Part shown: positions 24,415-32,405 of the stretch, piece after piece
Position numbering within the stretch: the stretch's first letter is position 1
How the letters are laid out: each line of letters begins with the position of its first letter
DNA from: Nitratireductor soli
GTDB lineage: Bacteria; Pseudomonadota; Alphaproteobacteria; Rhizobiales; Rhizobiaceae
NCBI RefSeq assembly: GCF_001050155.1
Contig: NZ_LFVY01000004.1
Coordinates: forward strand, 62,001-126,000
Length of the DNA stretch: 64,000 bases
Direction of reading: 5' to 3'
Notes under the pieces: model-generated
What the model was told of the DNA's origin: nothing
Seen by the model: only the letters and a program-made list of their open reading frames with translations
Database searches by the model: none
Position numbers and translations under genes: made by a program

Positions 24415-26088
24415 ATGAAACTCGAAACAATCACAGTCTCCGAGACGGTCGGGGATTTCATCGCCCGCTATCTCGCCGAGATCGGCGTCACCACCGTGTT
24501 CGGGGTCATCTCCATTCACAACATGCCGATCCTCGACGCCATCGCCCGCCAGGAGCGCATCCGCTTTGTGCCGTCGCGCGGCGAGGCCGGCGCCATGAAC
24601 ATGGCCGATGCCTATGCGCGCGTTTCGGGAGAGCTCGGCGTGTGCCTGACCTCGACCGGCACGGCGGCCGGCAATGCGGCCGGCGCGCAGGCCGAGGCGC
24701 TGACGGCGGGATCGTCGGTCCTGCACATCACCACGCAGGTCGATCTCGAATTCGCCGACCGCGACCGCGCCGCGATCCACGACGTGCCACGCCAGCCGGA
24801 AATGCTGCGCGGCATCTCCAAGGCGGTGTTCCGCATGTGGGACGCGAACGGCGCCGTCGGCGCGCTGACGGCGGCGGTGTCGGCGGCACTGTCGGCACCG
24901 ACAGGGCCTGTCAGCCTGGAAATTCCCGTCGACGTGCAGCGCAAGCCGGCGCGCTCGACCGCGCGCATCCACAAGCCGCAACCGACCCGGCCGATCGCCC
25001 CGGACACGGTGATCGACGAGATCGCCGAGCTGGTGAAGGCTGCCAAGCGTCCGCTTCTGTGGCTGGGCGGTGGCGCGCGCGCTGCCGGCAAGGAAGCCAC
25101 CGAACTGATGCGCCGCGGCTTCGGCATCGTCACCTCGACCAATGGCCGCGCCATCGTTTCGGAAGCCGAGCCGGCAAGCCTCGGTGCCTTCAACATGACG
25201 CCGGAGGCCGTCGAGCTCTACCAGAGCTGCGACCTGATGATCGTCGTCGGCTCGCGCATGCGCGGCAACGAAACGCGCAACAACAAGATGCCGTTGCCCC
25301 GGCCGCTGGTGCAGGTCGATGCCGACGCGGCGCAGGGCGGCCGCAATTATCCGGTCGAGGTGTTCGCCCATGGCGATGCAGCCGATACGCTGGCGCGCCT
25401 GCTCCAGCGCCTGCCGGACACGCTCGATACCGACACCAATTTGTCCTTCGACATCGCCCGCACGCGGGCCACGGCCGAGGGCCGGATGCGCGACGTGCTC
25501 GGGCCCTATCGCGTCGTCGCCGACACGCTGGCAGATCGCGTGTTTTCAGGCGGTCATCCGTGGGTTCGCGACGTCACCATCTCGAACTCGACCTTCGGCA
25601 ACCGCTATGTCCGCATCGCCGGGCCCAATCTCGGCGTCCACGCGCTTGGCGGCGGCATCGGCCAGGGCGTCGCCATGGGCGTCGGCGCGGCGGTTGCTTC
25701 GAAGGGCGCGAAGGCGATCACGCTTCTGGGCGACGGCGGCACGATGCTCGGCCTTGCCGAGATGATCACCGCCGTCGAGGAAGATGCGCCGCTCGTCTAC
25801 CTGCTGATGAACGACAAGGCCTATGGCGTGATCCAGAACATCCAGGACGCGCAATATGGCAGCCGTCGGCACTATTCGGCGCTGGCGACGCCCGATTTCG
25901 CCGGCTTCTGCAAGGCGATCGGCATGCCGCATCGGTTGATCAGCGATGTCGCGGAGTTTCCCGCCGCCCTCGACGAAGCCGTCACTGCAAAGGGGCCGCG
26001 CCTGATCGAGATCGACATGTGCGCCATCGGTCCGTTCAACGAAGCGTTCGCCGGCCCGCCGGCAGGCGCTGCCGGCAATGGGGAGTAG
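24415..26088 (+). CDS. Thiamine-diphosphate-dependent enzyme (acetolactate synthase/2-oxoacid decarboxylase type)
   Basis: 557 residues with the three-domain POX/ALS layout: N-terminal PYR domain (about 5-175; catalytic-type Glu in PSRGEAGAMNMADAYAR near 57), central domain (about 200-330), and C-terminal PP domain with GDGGTMLGLAEM near 441 and LMNDKAYG near 465 for Mg/ThDP. The start ATG follows GAAGGA. Upstream codons in the same frame belong to another gene and are not used. Carboligation, decarboxylation of a 2-oxoacid from ring cleavage, or C-C hydrolysis are all possible. It is followed after 4 bases by the aspartate-dehydrogenase-like gene. Confidence 0.88.
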   Translation: MKLETITVSETVGDFIARYLAEIGVTTVFGVISIHNMPILDAIARQERIRFVPSRGEAGAMNMADAYARVSGELGVCLTSTGTAAGNAAGAQAEALTAGSSVLHITTQVDLEFADRDRAAIHDVPRQPEMLRGISKAVFRMWDANGAVGALTAAVSAALSAPTGPVSLEIPVDVQRKPARSTARIHKPQPTRPIAPDTVIDEIAELVKAAKRPLLWLGGGARAAGKEATELMRRGFGIVTSTNGRAIVSEAEPASLGAFNMTPEAVELYQSCDLMIVVGSRMRGNETRNNKMPLPRPLVQVDADAAQGGRNYPVEVFAHGDAADTLARLLQRLPDTLDTDTNLSFDIARTRATAEGRMRDVLGPYRVVADTLADRVFSGGHPWVRDVTISNSTFGNRYVRIAGPNLGVHALGGGIGQGVAMGVGAAVASKGAKAITLLGDGGTMLGLAEMITAVEEDAPLVYLLMNDKAYGVIQNIQDAQYGSRRHYSALATPDFAGFCKAIGMPHRLISDVAEFPAALDEAVTAKGPRLIEIDMCAIGPFNEAFAGPPAGAAGNGE

Positions 26089-26092
26089 CGCA

Positions 26093-26917
26093 ATGCGGCT
26101 TGGATTGATCGGCTTCGGCAACATCGCGCTGACGCTGCTCGGGCAGCTCGCCGAGACGCTCGATGCGCCGCTGGAGCACTTGACGGTGCTGTCGCTGCCG
26201 GAGATGGAGGCAGAAACCGAAGCCCGGCTGAAGGGCGATTTCGCAAGCGTCGCCCGGGAGGCCGTCGTGGTCACCGATGCGCGGGAATTGCTCGCCCATC
26301 GGCCCGGTCTGGTGGTTGAATGTGCCGGGCACGCCGCTGTCGTGGCGCATGTGCCGCCAGTTCTGCACGCCGGCATCGACGTGGTGATCGTCTCCATCGG
26401 CGCCCTGTCCGATGCGGCGCTGGAGGCGGAATTGCGCGCGGCCGCCATTGCCGGCGGATCGCGGCTGATCCTGCCGGCCGGCGCGGTCGGCGGCATCGAT
26501 CTCCTGGCCGCACTTGGCGCTGCCGGGGGGCTTGAAGTCCGCTATCGCGGCTCGAAACCGCCGCTTGCCTGGAGCGGCACGCCGGCAGAACAGGCGCTTG
26601 ACCTCGGCGCGCTGAGCGAGGCCGTCACGTTTTTCACCGGCACCGCGCGCGAGGCGGCACGCGATTTTCCCAAGAACGCCAATGTGGCGGCGACGCTGGC
26701 GCTGGCCGGGGCCGGCTTCGAGGCGACGCATGTGGAACTGGTGGCCGATCCGGCCGCGCCCGGCAACGTCCATGAGTATTCGGTCGTCTCGCCGCTGGCG
26801 AAATACTCCATGCGCATCGAGAACCTGCCGTCGGCGGGCAACGCCAAGACATCCGTTTCGACGGTCTACAGCGTGCTGCGCGAGATCCGGAACCGGATCG
26901 GTCCGGTGGCCATCTGA
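26093..26917 (+). CDS. L-aspartate-dehydrogenase-like NAD(P) enzyme
   Basis: 274 residues. N-terminal Rossmann motif GLIGFGNIA near 3-11, ECAGHAAVVAHVPPVL near 78-93, and the C-terminal DUF108-type stretch FPKNANVAATLALAGAG near 193-209 seen in NadX-type aspartate dehydrogenases. There are no nadA or nadC genes here, so a role in NAD synthesis is not indicated. Within this operon it may release ammonia from, or aminate, a C4 or ring-cleavage product, which hints at a nitrogen-containing substrate. ATG 26093 has GGGGAG 7 bases upstream. Confidence 0.85.
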   Translation: MRLGLIGFGNIALTLLGQLAETLDAPLEHLTVLSLPEMEAETEARLKGDFASVAREAVVVTDARELLAHRPGLVVECAGHAAVVAHVPPVLHAGIDVVIVSIGALSDAALEAELRAAAIAGGSRLILPAGAVGGIDLLAALGAAGGLEVRYRGSKPPLAWSGTPAEQALDLGALSEAVTFFTGTAREAARDFPKNANVAATLALAGAGFEATHVELVADPAAPGNVHEYSVVSPLAKYSMRIENLPSAGNAKTSVSTVYSVLREIRNRIGPVAI

Positions 26918-26930
26918 GGTGGAGGCGAAC

Positions 26931-28424
26931 ATGATCGAATTGCCGCAGAACAAACTTTTTGTCGCTGGCGAGTGGGAAGAGGGAACGGGCGCGGAGATCA
27001 CCTCGATCTTTCCTGCCGACGGCAGCGTCAACCGCGTGCTGCGCGGTGCTTCGTTGGCCGATGGCGAACGTGCCATCGAGCGCGCCAAGCGGGCACAGAT
27101 GGACCCGGCCTGGCGCAATCTGAAGCCGCATGAGCGGGCACGTTTCCTCTATGCCATCGCCGACGGCATCGAGGCGAACGCCCAGCGCATCGCTCACATC
27201 CAGAGCCGCGACACGGGCAAGACCTTGCGCGAGACGGGCGCGCTGGCCGCATCGGCCGCCGGCACGTTCCGCTATTTCGGCGCGGTGCTCGAGACCTCCG
27301 ACGAGGCGCTGACCGCGCAGCGCGGCAACGCGCTGACCATGTCGGTGCATGAGCCGCTGGGACTTGTCGGCGCGATCACGCCGTGGAACTCGCCGATTGC
27401 CTCGGACGCGCAGAAGGTTGCCCCGGCGCTCGCCGCCGGCAATGCCGTCCTTCTGAAGCCGGCCTCCTGGTCGCCGCTCGTCTCTCTGGAACTGGCGCGG
27501 ATCATCGAGGCGTCGGGCCTGCCCAAGGGATTGTTTTCCGTGCTTCCGGGTTCGGGCCGCGAAATCGGTAATCTGCTGGTCGAGCATCCCGACATCGCCA
27601 AGATCAGCTTCACCGGTGGCACCGAAACCGGCCGGGCGCTTGCCGTCAAGGCGGCGCAAAAACTGATGCCGGTATCCCTGGAACTTGGCGGCAAGTCACC
27701 GACCATCGTTTTCGCCGATGCCGATATCGAGCAGGCGCTGGCCGGCGTGCTGTTCGGCATCTTCTCCTCGACCGGCCAGAGCTGCATCGCCGGCGCGCGC
27801 CTGTTCGTCGAGCGGCCGATCCATGCGCAATTCGTCGAAAAGCTGGTGGCGGCGACGAAACGCCTGAAGGTCGGCCATCCCTTCGAAGCGGACACCCAGG
27901 TCGCGCCGATGGTGCATTTCGACCATCGCGACAGCGTTGCCGAGCATGTGCGCAAGGCGCGCGACGAAGGGGCCGAGCTGCTGGCCGGCGGGACCGCACC
28001 TCAGGGGCCGGATTTCGACAAGGGCGCCTACTACATGCCGACGATTCTCGCCGGCGTCGCCAACACGGCGCGCATCTGCCGCGAAGAGGTGTTCGGACCG
28101 GTTCTGGTGGTCCTTCCGTTCGACGACGAAGCCGACGTCATCGCCCAGGCGAACGACAATGAATATGGTCTGGCCTGCGGCATCTGGACCCGCGATTTCC
28201 CCAAAAGCTGGCGCGTCGGCACGGCCATCAGCGCCGGCACGGTCTGGGTCAACACCTACAAGCAGTTCTCGATCTCGACGCCGTTCGGTGGCGAGAAGGA
28301 GAGCGGCATGGGCCGCGAGAAGGGCCGCGACGGCATCCGCGCCTACATGGCGCAGAAATCGTTCTACACCGATCTGTCGGGCATGCCGCACCCCTGGGCG
28401 GCGGCCACGGTGCAGGCGTCATGA
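26931..28424 (+). CDS. Aldehyde dehydrogenase
   Basis: 497 residues, normal for the NAD(P)-dependent ALDH superfamily. Motifs: ITPWNSPIA near 149, KPASWSPL near 174, FTGGTETG near 226-233, catalytic Glu in LELGGKSP near 250-257, catalytic Cys in GQSCIAGAR near 282-290, and EEVFGPVL near 386. It should oxidise an aldehyde formed in the pathway, for example by the ThDP enzyme. Start ATG after GGTGGAGG; the frame is open far upstream but that part overlaps the previous gene. It overlaps the FprA-type gene by 4 bases. Confidence 0.93.
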   Translation: MIELPQNKLFVAGEWEEGTGAEITSIFPADGSVNRVLRGASLADGERAIERAKRAQMDPAWRNLKPHERARFLYAIADGIEANAQRIAHIQSRDTGKTLRETGALAASAAGTFRYFGAVLETSDEALTAQRGNALTMSVHEPLGLVGAITPWNSPIASDAQKVAPALAAGNAVLLKPASWSPLVSLELARIIEASGLPKGLFSVLPGSGREIGNLLVEHPDIAKISFTGGTETGRALAVKAAQKLMPVSLELGGKSPTIVFADADIEQALAGVLFGIFSSTGQSCIAGARLFVERPIHAQFVEKLVAATKRLKVGHPFEADTQVAPMVHFDHRDSVAEHVRKARDEGAELLAGGTAPQGPDFDKGAYYMPTILAGVANTARICREEVFGPVLVVLPFDDEADVIAQANDNEYGLACGIWTRDFPKSWRVGTAISAGTVWVNTYKQFSISTPFGGEKESGMGREKGRDGIRAYMAQKSFYTDLSGMPHPWAAATVQAS

Positions 28425-29671
28425 GCCGCGCCGTCGCCATTGTCGGCTCGGGCCCGTCCGGCTGCTATCTGGCGCAGGCGCTGCTGAAGGCGGCGCCGGA
28501 GCTGCGGCTCGACCTGGTGGACCGCCTGCCGGTGCCTTATGGTCTGGTGCGTTATGGCGTTGCTCCCGACCACCAGGGCACCAAGGGCGTTATCCGGCAG
28601 TTCGAGCGCCTGTTCGAGCGCCAGGGCGCCGGCTTCGTCGGCAATGTCGCCGTCGGCGAGGATGTCGGCCTCGACGATCTGCGCGCGGCCTATGACGCCG
28701 TGGTGCTGGCCGCCGGATTGTCCGCCGACCGCACGCTCGGCATTGCGGGCGAGACGCTGGAGGGCGTCCATCGCGCCGGCCGCCTGACGCGCGCGCTCTA
28801 CGAGCATCCCGACGCCGAACCGCTTCCGGAACTTGGCCCCCGTGTGATCATCATGGGCAATGGCAACGTCGCCATCGACATAGTGCGCCTGCTTGCCAAG
28901 ACGCCGGACGAACTGGCCGGTTCCGATCTCGGTCCCGTGCCGTCCGCCTGGCTGGCGGGGTCCGGCATCGAGGAGATCGAGATTGTCGGGCGCTCGCCGG
29001 CGGCGGCGGCGAAGTTCGATGCGGTCATGGTCAAGGAACTGGCGAAACTCGAAGGGGTGCGCATTCGCGTTCTGGGCGCCGGCGCCAGCGATGATCCGGA
29101 AGGCGCGAAGAAGATCGCTGCGCTCGAGGCGATCGACGGTCACGGTGCCGGCCCGCGCCGCATAACGTTCCGTTTCGGCCTGACGCCGATGGAACTTGCC
29201 GGCGAGGGCGGGCGCATCAGCGAGGCGCGTTTTCAGGATGCGCAGGGCAGGGCCATCGCCTTGCCATGCAGCGCCTTCGTCACGGCGATTGGTTTTGGCG
29301 CGGAAGGCGTGTTGCCGCGCGACGCGCTCATTGGTTCGGCAGCCGACCGGGAGGCGGGCGTCCTTGCGCCCGGCCTCTATGCGACCGGCTGGTTCCGTCG
29401 CGGGCCGCAGGGCACCATTCCCGACAACCGCGCCGACGCGCAGCTTCTGGCAACGCGCATCCTGGCCGATCTCGAGGCGGAAGGCACGCCGGCGCAAAAG
29501 CCCGGCCGGAACGCTTTCCCTGCCTGGGCGAGGGCGGTCGGCTACGAAGGCTGGAAGCGCATCGATGCCGCCGAAATCGCCGCAGCGCCGGAAAACCGTT
29601 GCCGCGTCAAGATCGCCTCGCGCGAAACCATGCTGGCGTTGGCCCTTCAGACAGAGGAGTGTCCTCAATGA
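28421..29671 (+). CDS. FprA/adrenodoxin-reductase-type ferredoxin (flavodoxin) NADP reductase
   Basis: 416 residues. FAD site VGSGPSGCYLAQ near 7-18, LPVPYGLVRYGVAPDHQGTK near 38-57 (typical of the adrenodoxin reductase family), NADP site IIMGNGNVAID near 143-153, and GWFRRGPQGTIPDNR near 324-338. It carries electrons from NADPH to an iron-sulfur protein or flavodoxin. The flavodoxin gene overlaps its end by 4 bases, and the probable final acceptor is the Rieske oxygenase of the same operon. Rieske systems more often use FNR-C/ferredoxin-type reductases, so this pairing is unusual. Confidence 0.92.
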   Translation: MSRAVAIVGSGPSGCYLAQALLKAAPELRLDLVDRLPVPYGLVRYGVAPDHQGTKGVIRQFERLFERQGAGFVGNVAVGEDVGLDDLRAAYDAVVLAAGLSADRTLGIAGETLEGVHRAGRLTRALYEHPDAEPLPELGPRVIIMGNGNVAIDIVRLLAKTPDELAGSDLGPVPSAWLAGSGIEEIEIVGRSPAAAAKFDAVMVKELAKLEGVRIRVLGAGASDDPEGAKKIAALEAIDGHGAGPRRITFRFGLTPMELAGEGGRISEARFQDAQGRAIALPCSAFVTAIGFGAEGVLPRDALIGSAADREAGVLAPGLYATGWFRRGPQGTIPDNRADAQLLATRILADLEAEGTPAQKPGRNAFPAWARAVGYEGWKRIDAAEIAAAPENRCRVKIASRETMLALALQTEECPQ

Positions 29672-30135
29672 ACATCATGCTTTTGTACGGCACCGAGACC
29701 GGCAATGCCGAGATGCTGGCCGAGGACATCATGGCCGAGCTCGACGGCGATCACGATGTGGAATGCCGCAATCTGTCGGATTTTGCGCCCGACGAATTCG
29801 ACCGCAGCCGGCTGCACATGATCGTCTGCTCGACCTATGGCGATGGCGAGTTGCCGGCATCGGCACAGCCCTTTGCCGAGGCGCTGAAGGCGGCCGCGCC
29901 CAGCCTGTCGGGCATCCACTTCGCCATCTTCGGCCTTGGCGACAGCGAGTACGAGGAGACCTTCAATTTCGGCAGCAAGGGGCTTGCCGAATTGCTGGCC
30001 TCGCACGGCGCGGTGCAGATCGGCGAGCGCATCACCCACGATGCCTCGGGCAGCGACATGGCCGAGGATCTGGCGTTTCCCTGGGCCGCGCGGATGGTGG
30101 CGCTTGCCGAGGAAAAGATCGGCGAGAACGCCTGA
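29668..30135 (+). CDS. Flavodoxin-domain protein
   Basis: 155 residues, short-chain flavodoxin size. FMN phosphate loop YGTETGNAEM near 7-16, STYGDGELPASA near 55-66 (first aromatic loop), and FGLGDSEYEETFNFGSKG near 91-108. Sandwiched by 4- and 1-base overlaps between the FprA-type reductase and the pentapeptide protein. It probably shuttles electrons from the reductase to the Rieske oxygenase; no ferredoxin gene is seen in the operon. Confidence 0.92.
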   Translation: MNIMLLYGTETGNAEMLAEDIMAELDGDHDVECRNLSDFAPDEFDRSRLHMIVCSTYGDGELPASAQPFAEALKAAAPSLSGIHFAIFGLGDSEYEETFNFGSKGLAELLASHGAVQIGERITHDASGSDMAEDLAFPWAARMVALAEEKIGENA

Positions 30136-30734
30136 TGAAGGCCGCCGAAATCCGTGCGCTGGTTTCGGTCCCGTGGCGGCACGGCGACTGCGTCGACCTT
30201 TCAGGCGTCGTCTGCGACGGGCCGCTCGATCTCGCCGGGCTCGACCTGACGGGCGTTAACTTCACCGACGCATCCTTTCCTGACGGGATCGATGCGGCAG
30301 GTGCCCGGTTTCTCGGCGTGAGCTGGTTCAGCGGCGTGCGTTTCGGCGGCGTGGCCGGCTTTGCGCGGGCGCTGTTCACCAATGATGCGCGCTTCGACAA
30401 CGCCGCCTTCGCTGCCGCAGCGCAATTCGACGCGGCGGAGTTTCGCGGCATTGCCCGGTTCGACGAAGCGCGGTTCGCTGGGAATGCGGATTTCCGGGGC
30501 ATCGCGTGCTATGGCAATTTCTCGCTGCAGGGCGTCCGGATGGGTGGGCCGGCGTCGTTCCGGCAGGCCGAGTGGCTGGGCGGGCTGTGGTGCCAGGATG
30601 CGCGATTGCCCGAGGGCGTTGATTTCTCGCTGACCCAGGTGCATGGCCGATTGTGGCTGCGCCGCGCGCTGGCGGGAAACGCGCCGCTACGTGATCGAGC
30701 CTTCACCCTGTCTTACGGCTACAGCTATAATTGA
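30135..30734 (+). CDS. Pentapeptide-repeat protein closing the catabolic operon
   Basis: 199 residues. From about residue 22 onward the sequence has a five-residue periodicity centred on Phe/Leu with Ala two positions before (LDLAGLDLTGVNFTDASF; later FDNAAFAAAAQFDAAEF), which predicts a right-handed quadrilateral beta-helix. No signal peptide or membrane helix. The start overlaps the flavodoxin stop by one base, so it is co-translated. Its last 10 bases overlap the convergent IclR gene. Function unknown; it could be a scaffold for the redox chain, but this is speculation. Confidence 0.82.
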   Translation: MKAAEIRALVSVPWRHGDCVDLSGVVCDGPLDLAGLDLTGVNFTDASFPDGIDAAGARFLGVSWFSGVRFGGVAGFARALFTNDARFDNAAFAAAAQFDAAEFRGIARFDEARFAGNADFRGIACYGNFSLQGVRMGGPASFRQAEWLGGLWCQDARLPEGVDFSLTQVHGRLWLRRALAGNAPLRDRAFTLSYGYSYN

Positions 30735-31543
30735 TCGGCCGACCAGCCGCGATAGCCGAGCGCTTCCGACATGGCGCGCGCGGCGGCCTTCAACTCGTGC
30801 TCGATCTTGTCCACCAGCGGGCTGTCATCGGCGAAGACGCTGGCGTGGCCGGTCACGTTGATGGCGCCGACGGCGCGCGCCTGGTGATCGTGGATGGCGA
30901 CGGCGGCCGAGCCGATCTCCCGTTCGAAATTGGCGACGCTCCACGCCATGCCGCGCACTCGGTCCGCCTGCAACTGCGCTTCCAGATCCGCCAGCGAGGT
31001 GCGCGTCTTGGTGGTGAACGATTCCATCACCTGGCCGGCATAGAGCGCGCGCAGCGATGCCTGCGGCAGCTCGGCCAAGAGGATGCGCCCGATGGTCGTC
31101 GCGTGCGCCGGCAGGCGCGTGCCTTCGCGCACCGTGCTGGCGAGGTGCGAGTTCGGCGTCTCGCGCGCCAGATAGACGATCTCGCGGCCTTCGAGGACGC
31201 CGAGATGGGCCGAAAGATTGAGCGACTGGACCAGTTGCTTCAGGAACGGCCGCGCCACCTGAAGGATGCCGCGCTCGTTGAGCGCTTCGGAAGCGAGCGC
31301 GATGAGCCCCGTGCCGAGCCTGTATCCGCCATCGTCGGCGATCTGCTCCAGAATGCCTTCGGCCTCGAGCGTGGCGAGCAGCCGGATCAGCGTCGTGCGG
31401 TTGATGTTGAGCGCCTTGGCGGCGCCGCTGATGTTGCGGCAGCGATTGCCGGCGGCTACATAGCGCAACAGCGCGACCGCGCGCACCACCGGCGGAACCA
31501 CGTAGAGCGGCTCCTGTGTCTCGTTCTGCTGGGTCTCGGCCAT
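30725..31543 (-). CDS. IclR-family regulator 2
   Basis: 272 residues. Winged helix at about 17-75 (PVVRAVALLRYVA, then NISGAAKALNINRTTLIRLLATLEAEG) and an IclR effector domain at about 85-265 (VREGTRLPAHATTIGRILLAEL; AVAIHDHQARAVGAINVTG). It lies at the end of, and convergent to, the long catabolic operon. Its promoter holds a degenerate copy of the tripartite operator (31572-31594), so it is the best candidate for the protein that reads that operator and controls importer 1, the flavin monooxygenase and the long operon. It shares only family-level similarity with IclR1. Confidence 0.9.
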   Translation of the reverse strand: MAETQQNETQEPLYVVPPVVRAVALLRYVAAGNRCRNISGAAKALNINRTTLIRLLATLEAEGILEQIADDGGYRLGTGLIALASEALNERGILQVARPFLKQLVQSLNLSAHLGVLEGREIVYLARETPNSHLASTVREGTRLPAHATTIGRILLAELPQASLRALYAGQVMESFTTKTRTSLADLEAQLQADRVRGMAWSVANFEREIGSAAVAIHDHQARAVGAINVTGHASVFADDSPLVDKIEHELKAAARAMSEALGYRGWSADQL

Positions 31544-31571
31544 TATGATTCTCGCTGCACTGCGCGTATTT

Positions 31572-31594
31572 GCACAGTTTAATCATATTTGAAC
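31572..31594. promoter_or_regulatory. Tripartite operator, copy 4 (degenerate)
   Basis: Plus strand: GCAC-AGTTT-AATC-ATATTT-GAAC, 29-51 bases upstream of IclR2. The ATATTTGAAC end is identical to copy 2 and the spacing is preserved, but two of the three half-sites deviate. Weaker autoregulation is a reasonable reading. Confidence 0.5.
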
Positions 31595-31646
31595 GCAGCG
31601 ATAGGAAAAATATCCGCGCGTCGGCCGTTGCCCACCGATCAGGCTG

Positions 31647-32405
31647 CTACAGATAATGCAGGCCGAGACGGTGGCCATCGACCTCGCGCACGTCGATATG
31701 GGTGTCGTAAATGTCGCGCAGGACCGCCTCGCGCATGAACGTGTCGGACGTGCCTTCCAGCACGACGCGGCCGTCGCGCATGGCGACGATCCTGTCGGCA
31801 TAGATGGAGGCGAAGTTGATGTCGTGCACGACGACGACGATCGACTTGCCGAACGTGTCGGCTGCCCGGCGCAGCAGTTTCATCATCGCCGCCGCGTGCT
31901 TCATGTCGAGGCTGTTGAGCGGCTCGTCGAGAAGCACGTAGTTCGTGTCCTGTGCCAGGACCATGGCGACGAAGGCGCGCTGGCGCTGGCCGCCGGAAAG
32001 CTCGTCGAGGAAACGCCCGCTCAGCGCCTCCAGGCCGAGATAGGCGATGGCCTCGCGCACATGGCGCTCGTCCTCCGCCGTCGGCCTGCTGCCGCAATGG
32101 GGAAACCGGCCGAAGGTCACCAGTTCCTCGACGGTCAGCCGCATGCCGACATGGTTGACCTGCCGCAGGATGGCCAGACGCTTGGCGAGCACGTCGCTTT
32201 TCGTCTTCTGCACGTCCAGCCCGTCGACCCGCACCGCGCCGGCGCTGGGCGTGATGAGCCTGGCGATGATCGACAGCAGCGTCGATTTTCCCGCGCCGTT
32301 CGGTCCGACGATCGCCGTGATGCCGCTTTCCGGCAGGACGAGGCTCACATCGTCGAGAACGGTCTCGTCCTCATAGGTTTTGCTGACGCCGGCGATTTCG
32401 ATCAT
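31647..32405 (-). CDS. Iron-siderophore ABC transporter ATP-binding protein
   Basis: 252 residues of the FepC/FecE family. Walker A GPNGAGKST near 34-42, signature LSGGQRQRAFVAMVL near 134, Walker B YVLLDEPLNSLDMKHA near 153-168, and switch HDINFAS. The start ATG overlaps the stop of the adjacent permease (ATGA). It is the last gene of the minus-strand operon: binding protein, permease, permease, ATPase. Confidence 0.92.
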   Translation of the reverse strand: MIEIAGVSKTYEDETVLDDVSLVLPESGITAIVGPNGAGKSTLLSIIARLITPSAGAVRVDGLDVQKTKSDVLAKRLAILRQVNHVGMRLTVEELVTFGRFPHCGSRPTAEDERHVREAIAYLGLEALSGRFLDELSGGQRQRAFVAMVLAQDTNYVLLDEPLNSLDMKHAAAMMKLLRRAADTFGKSIVVVVHDINFASIYADRIVAMRDGRVVLEGTSDTFMREAVLRDIYDTHIDVREVDGHRLGLHYL

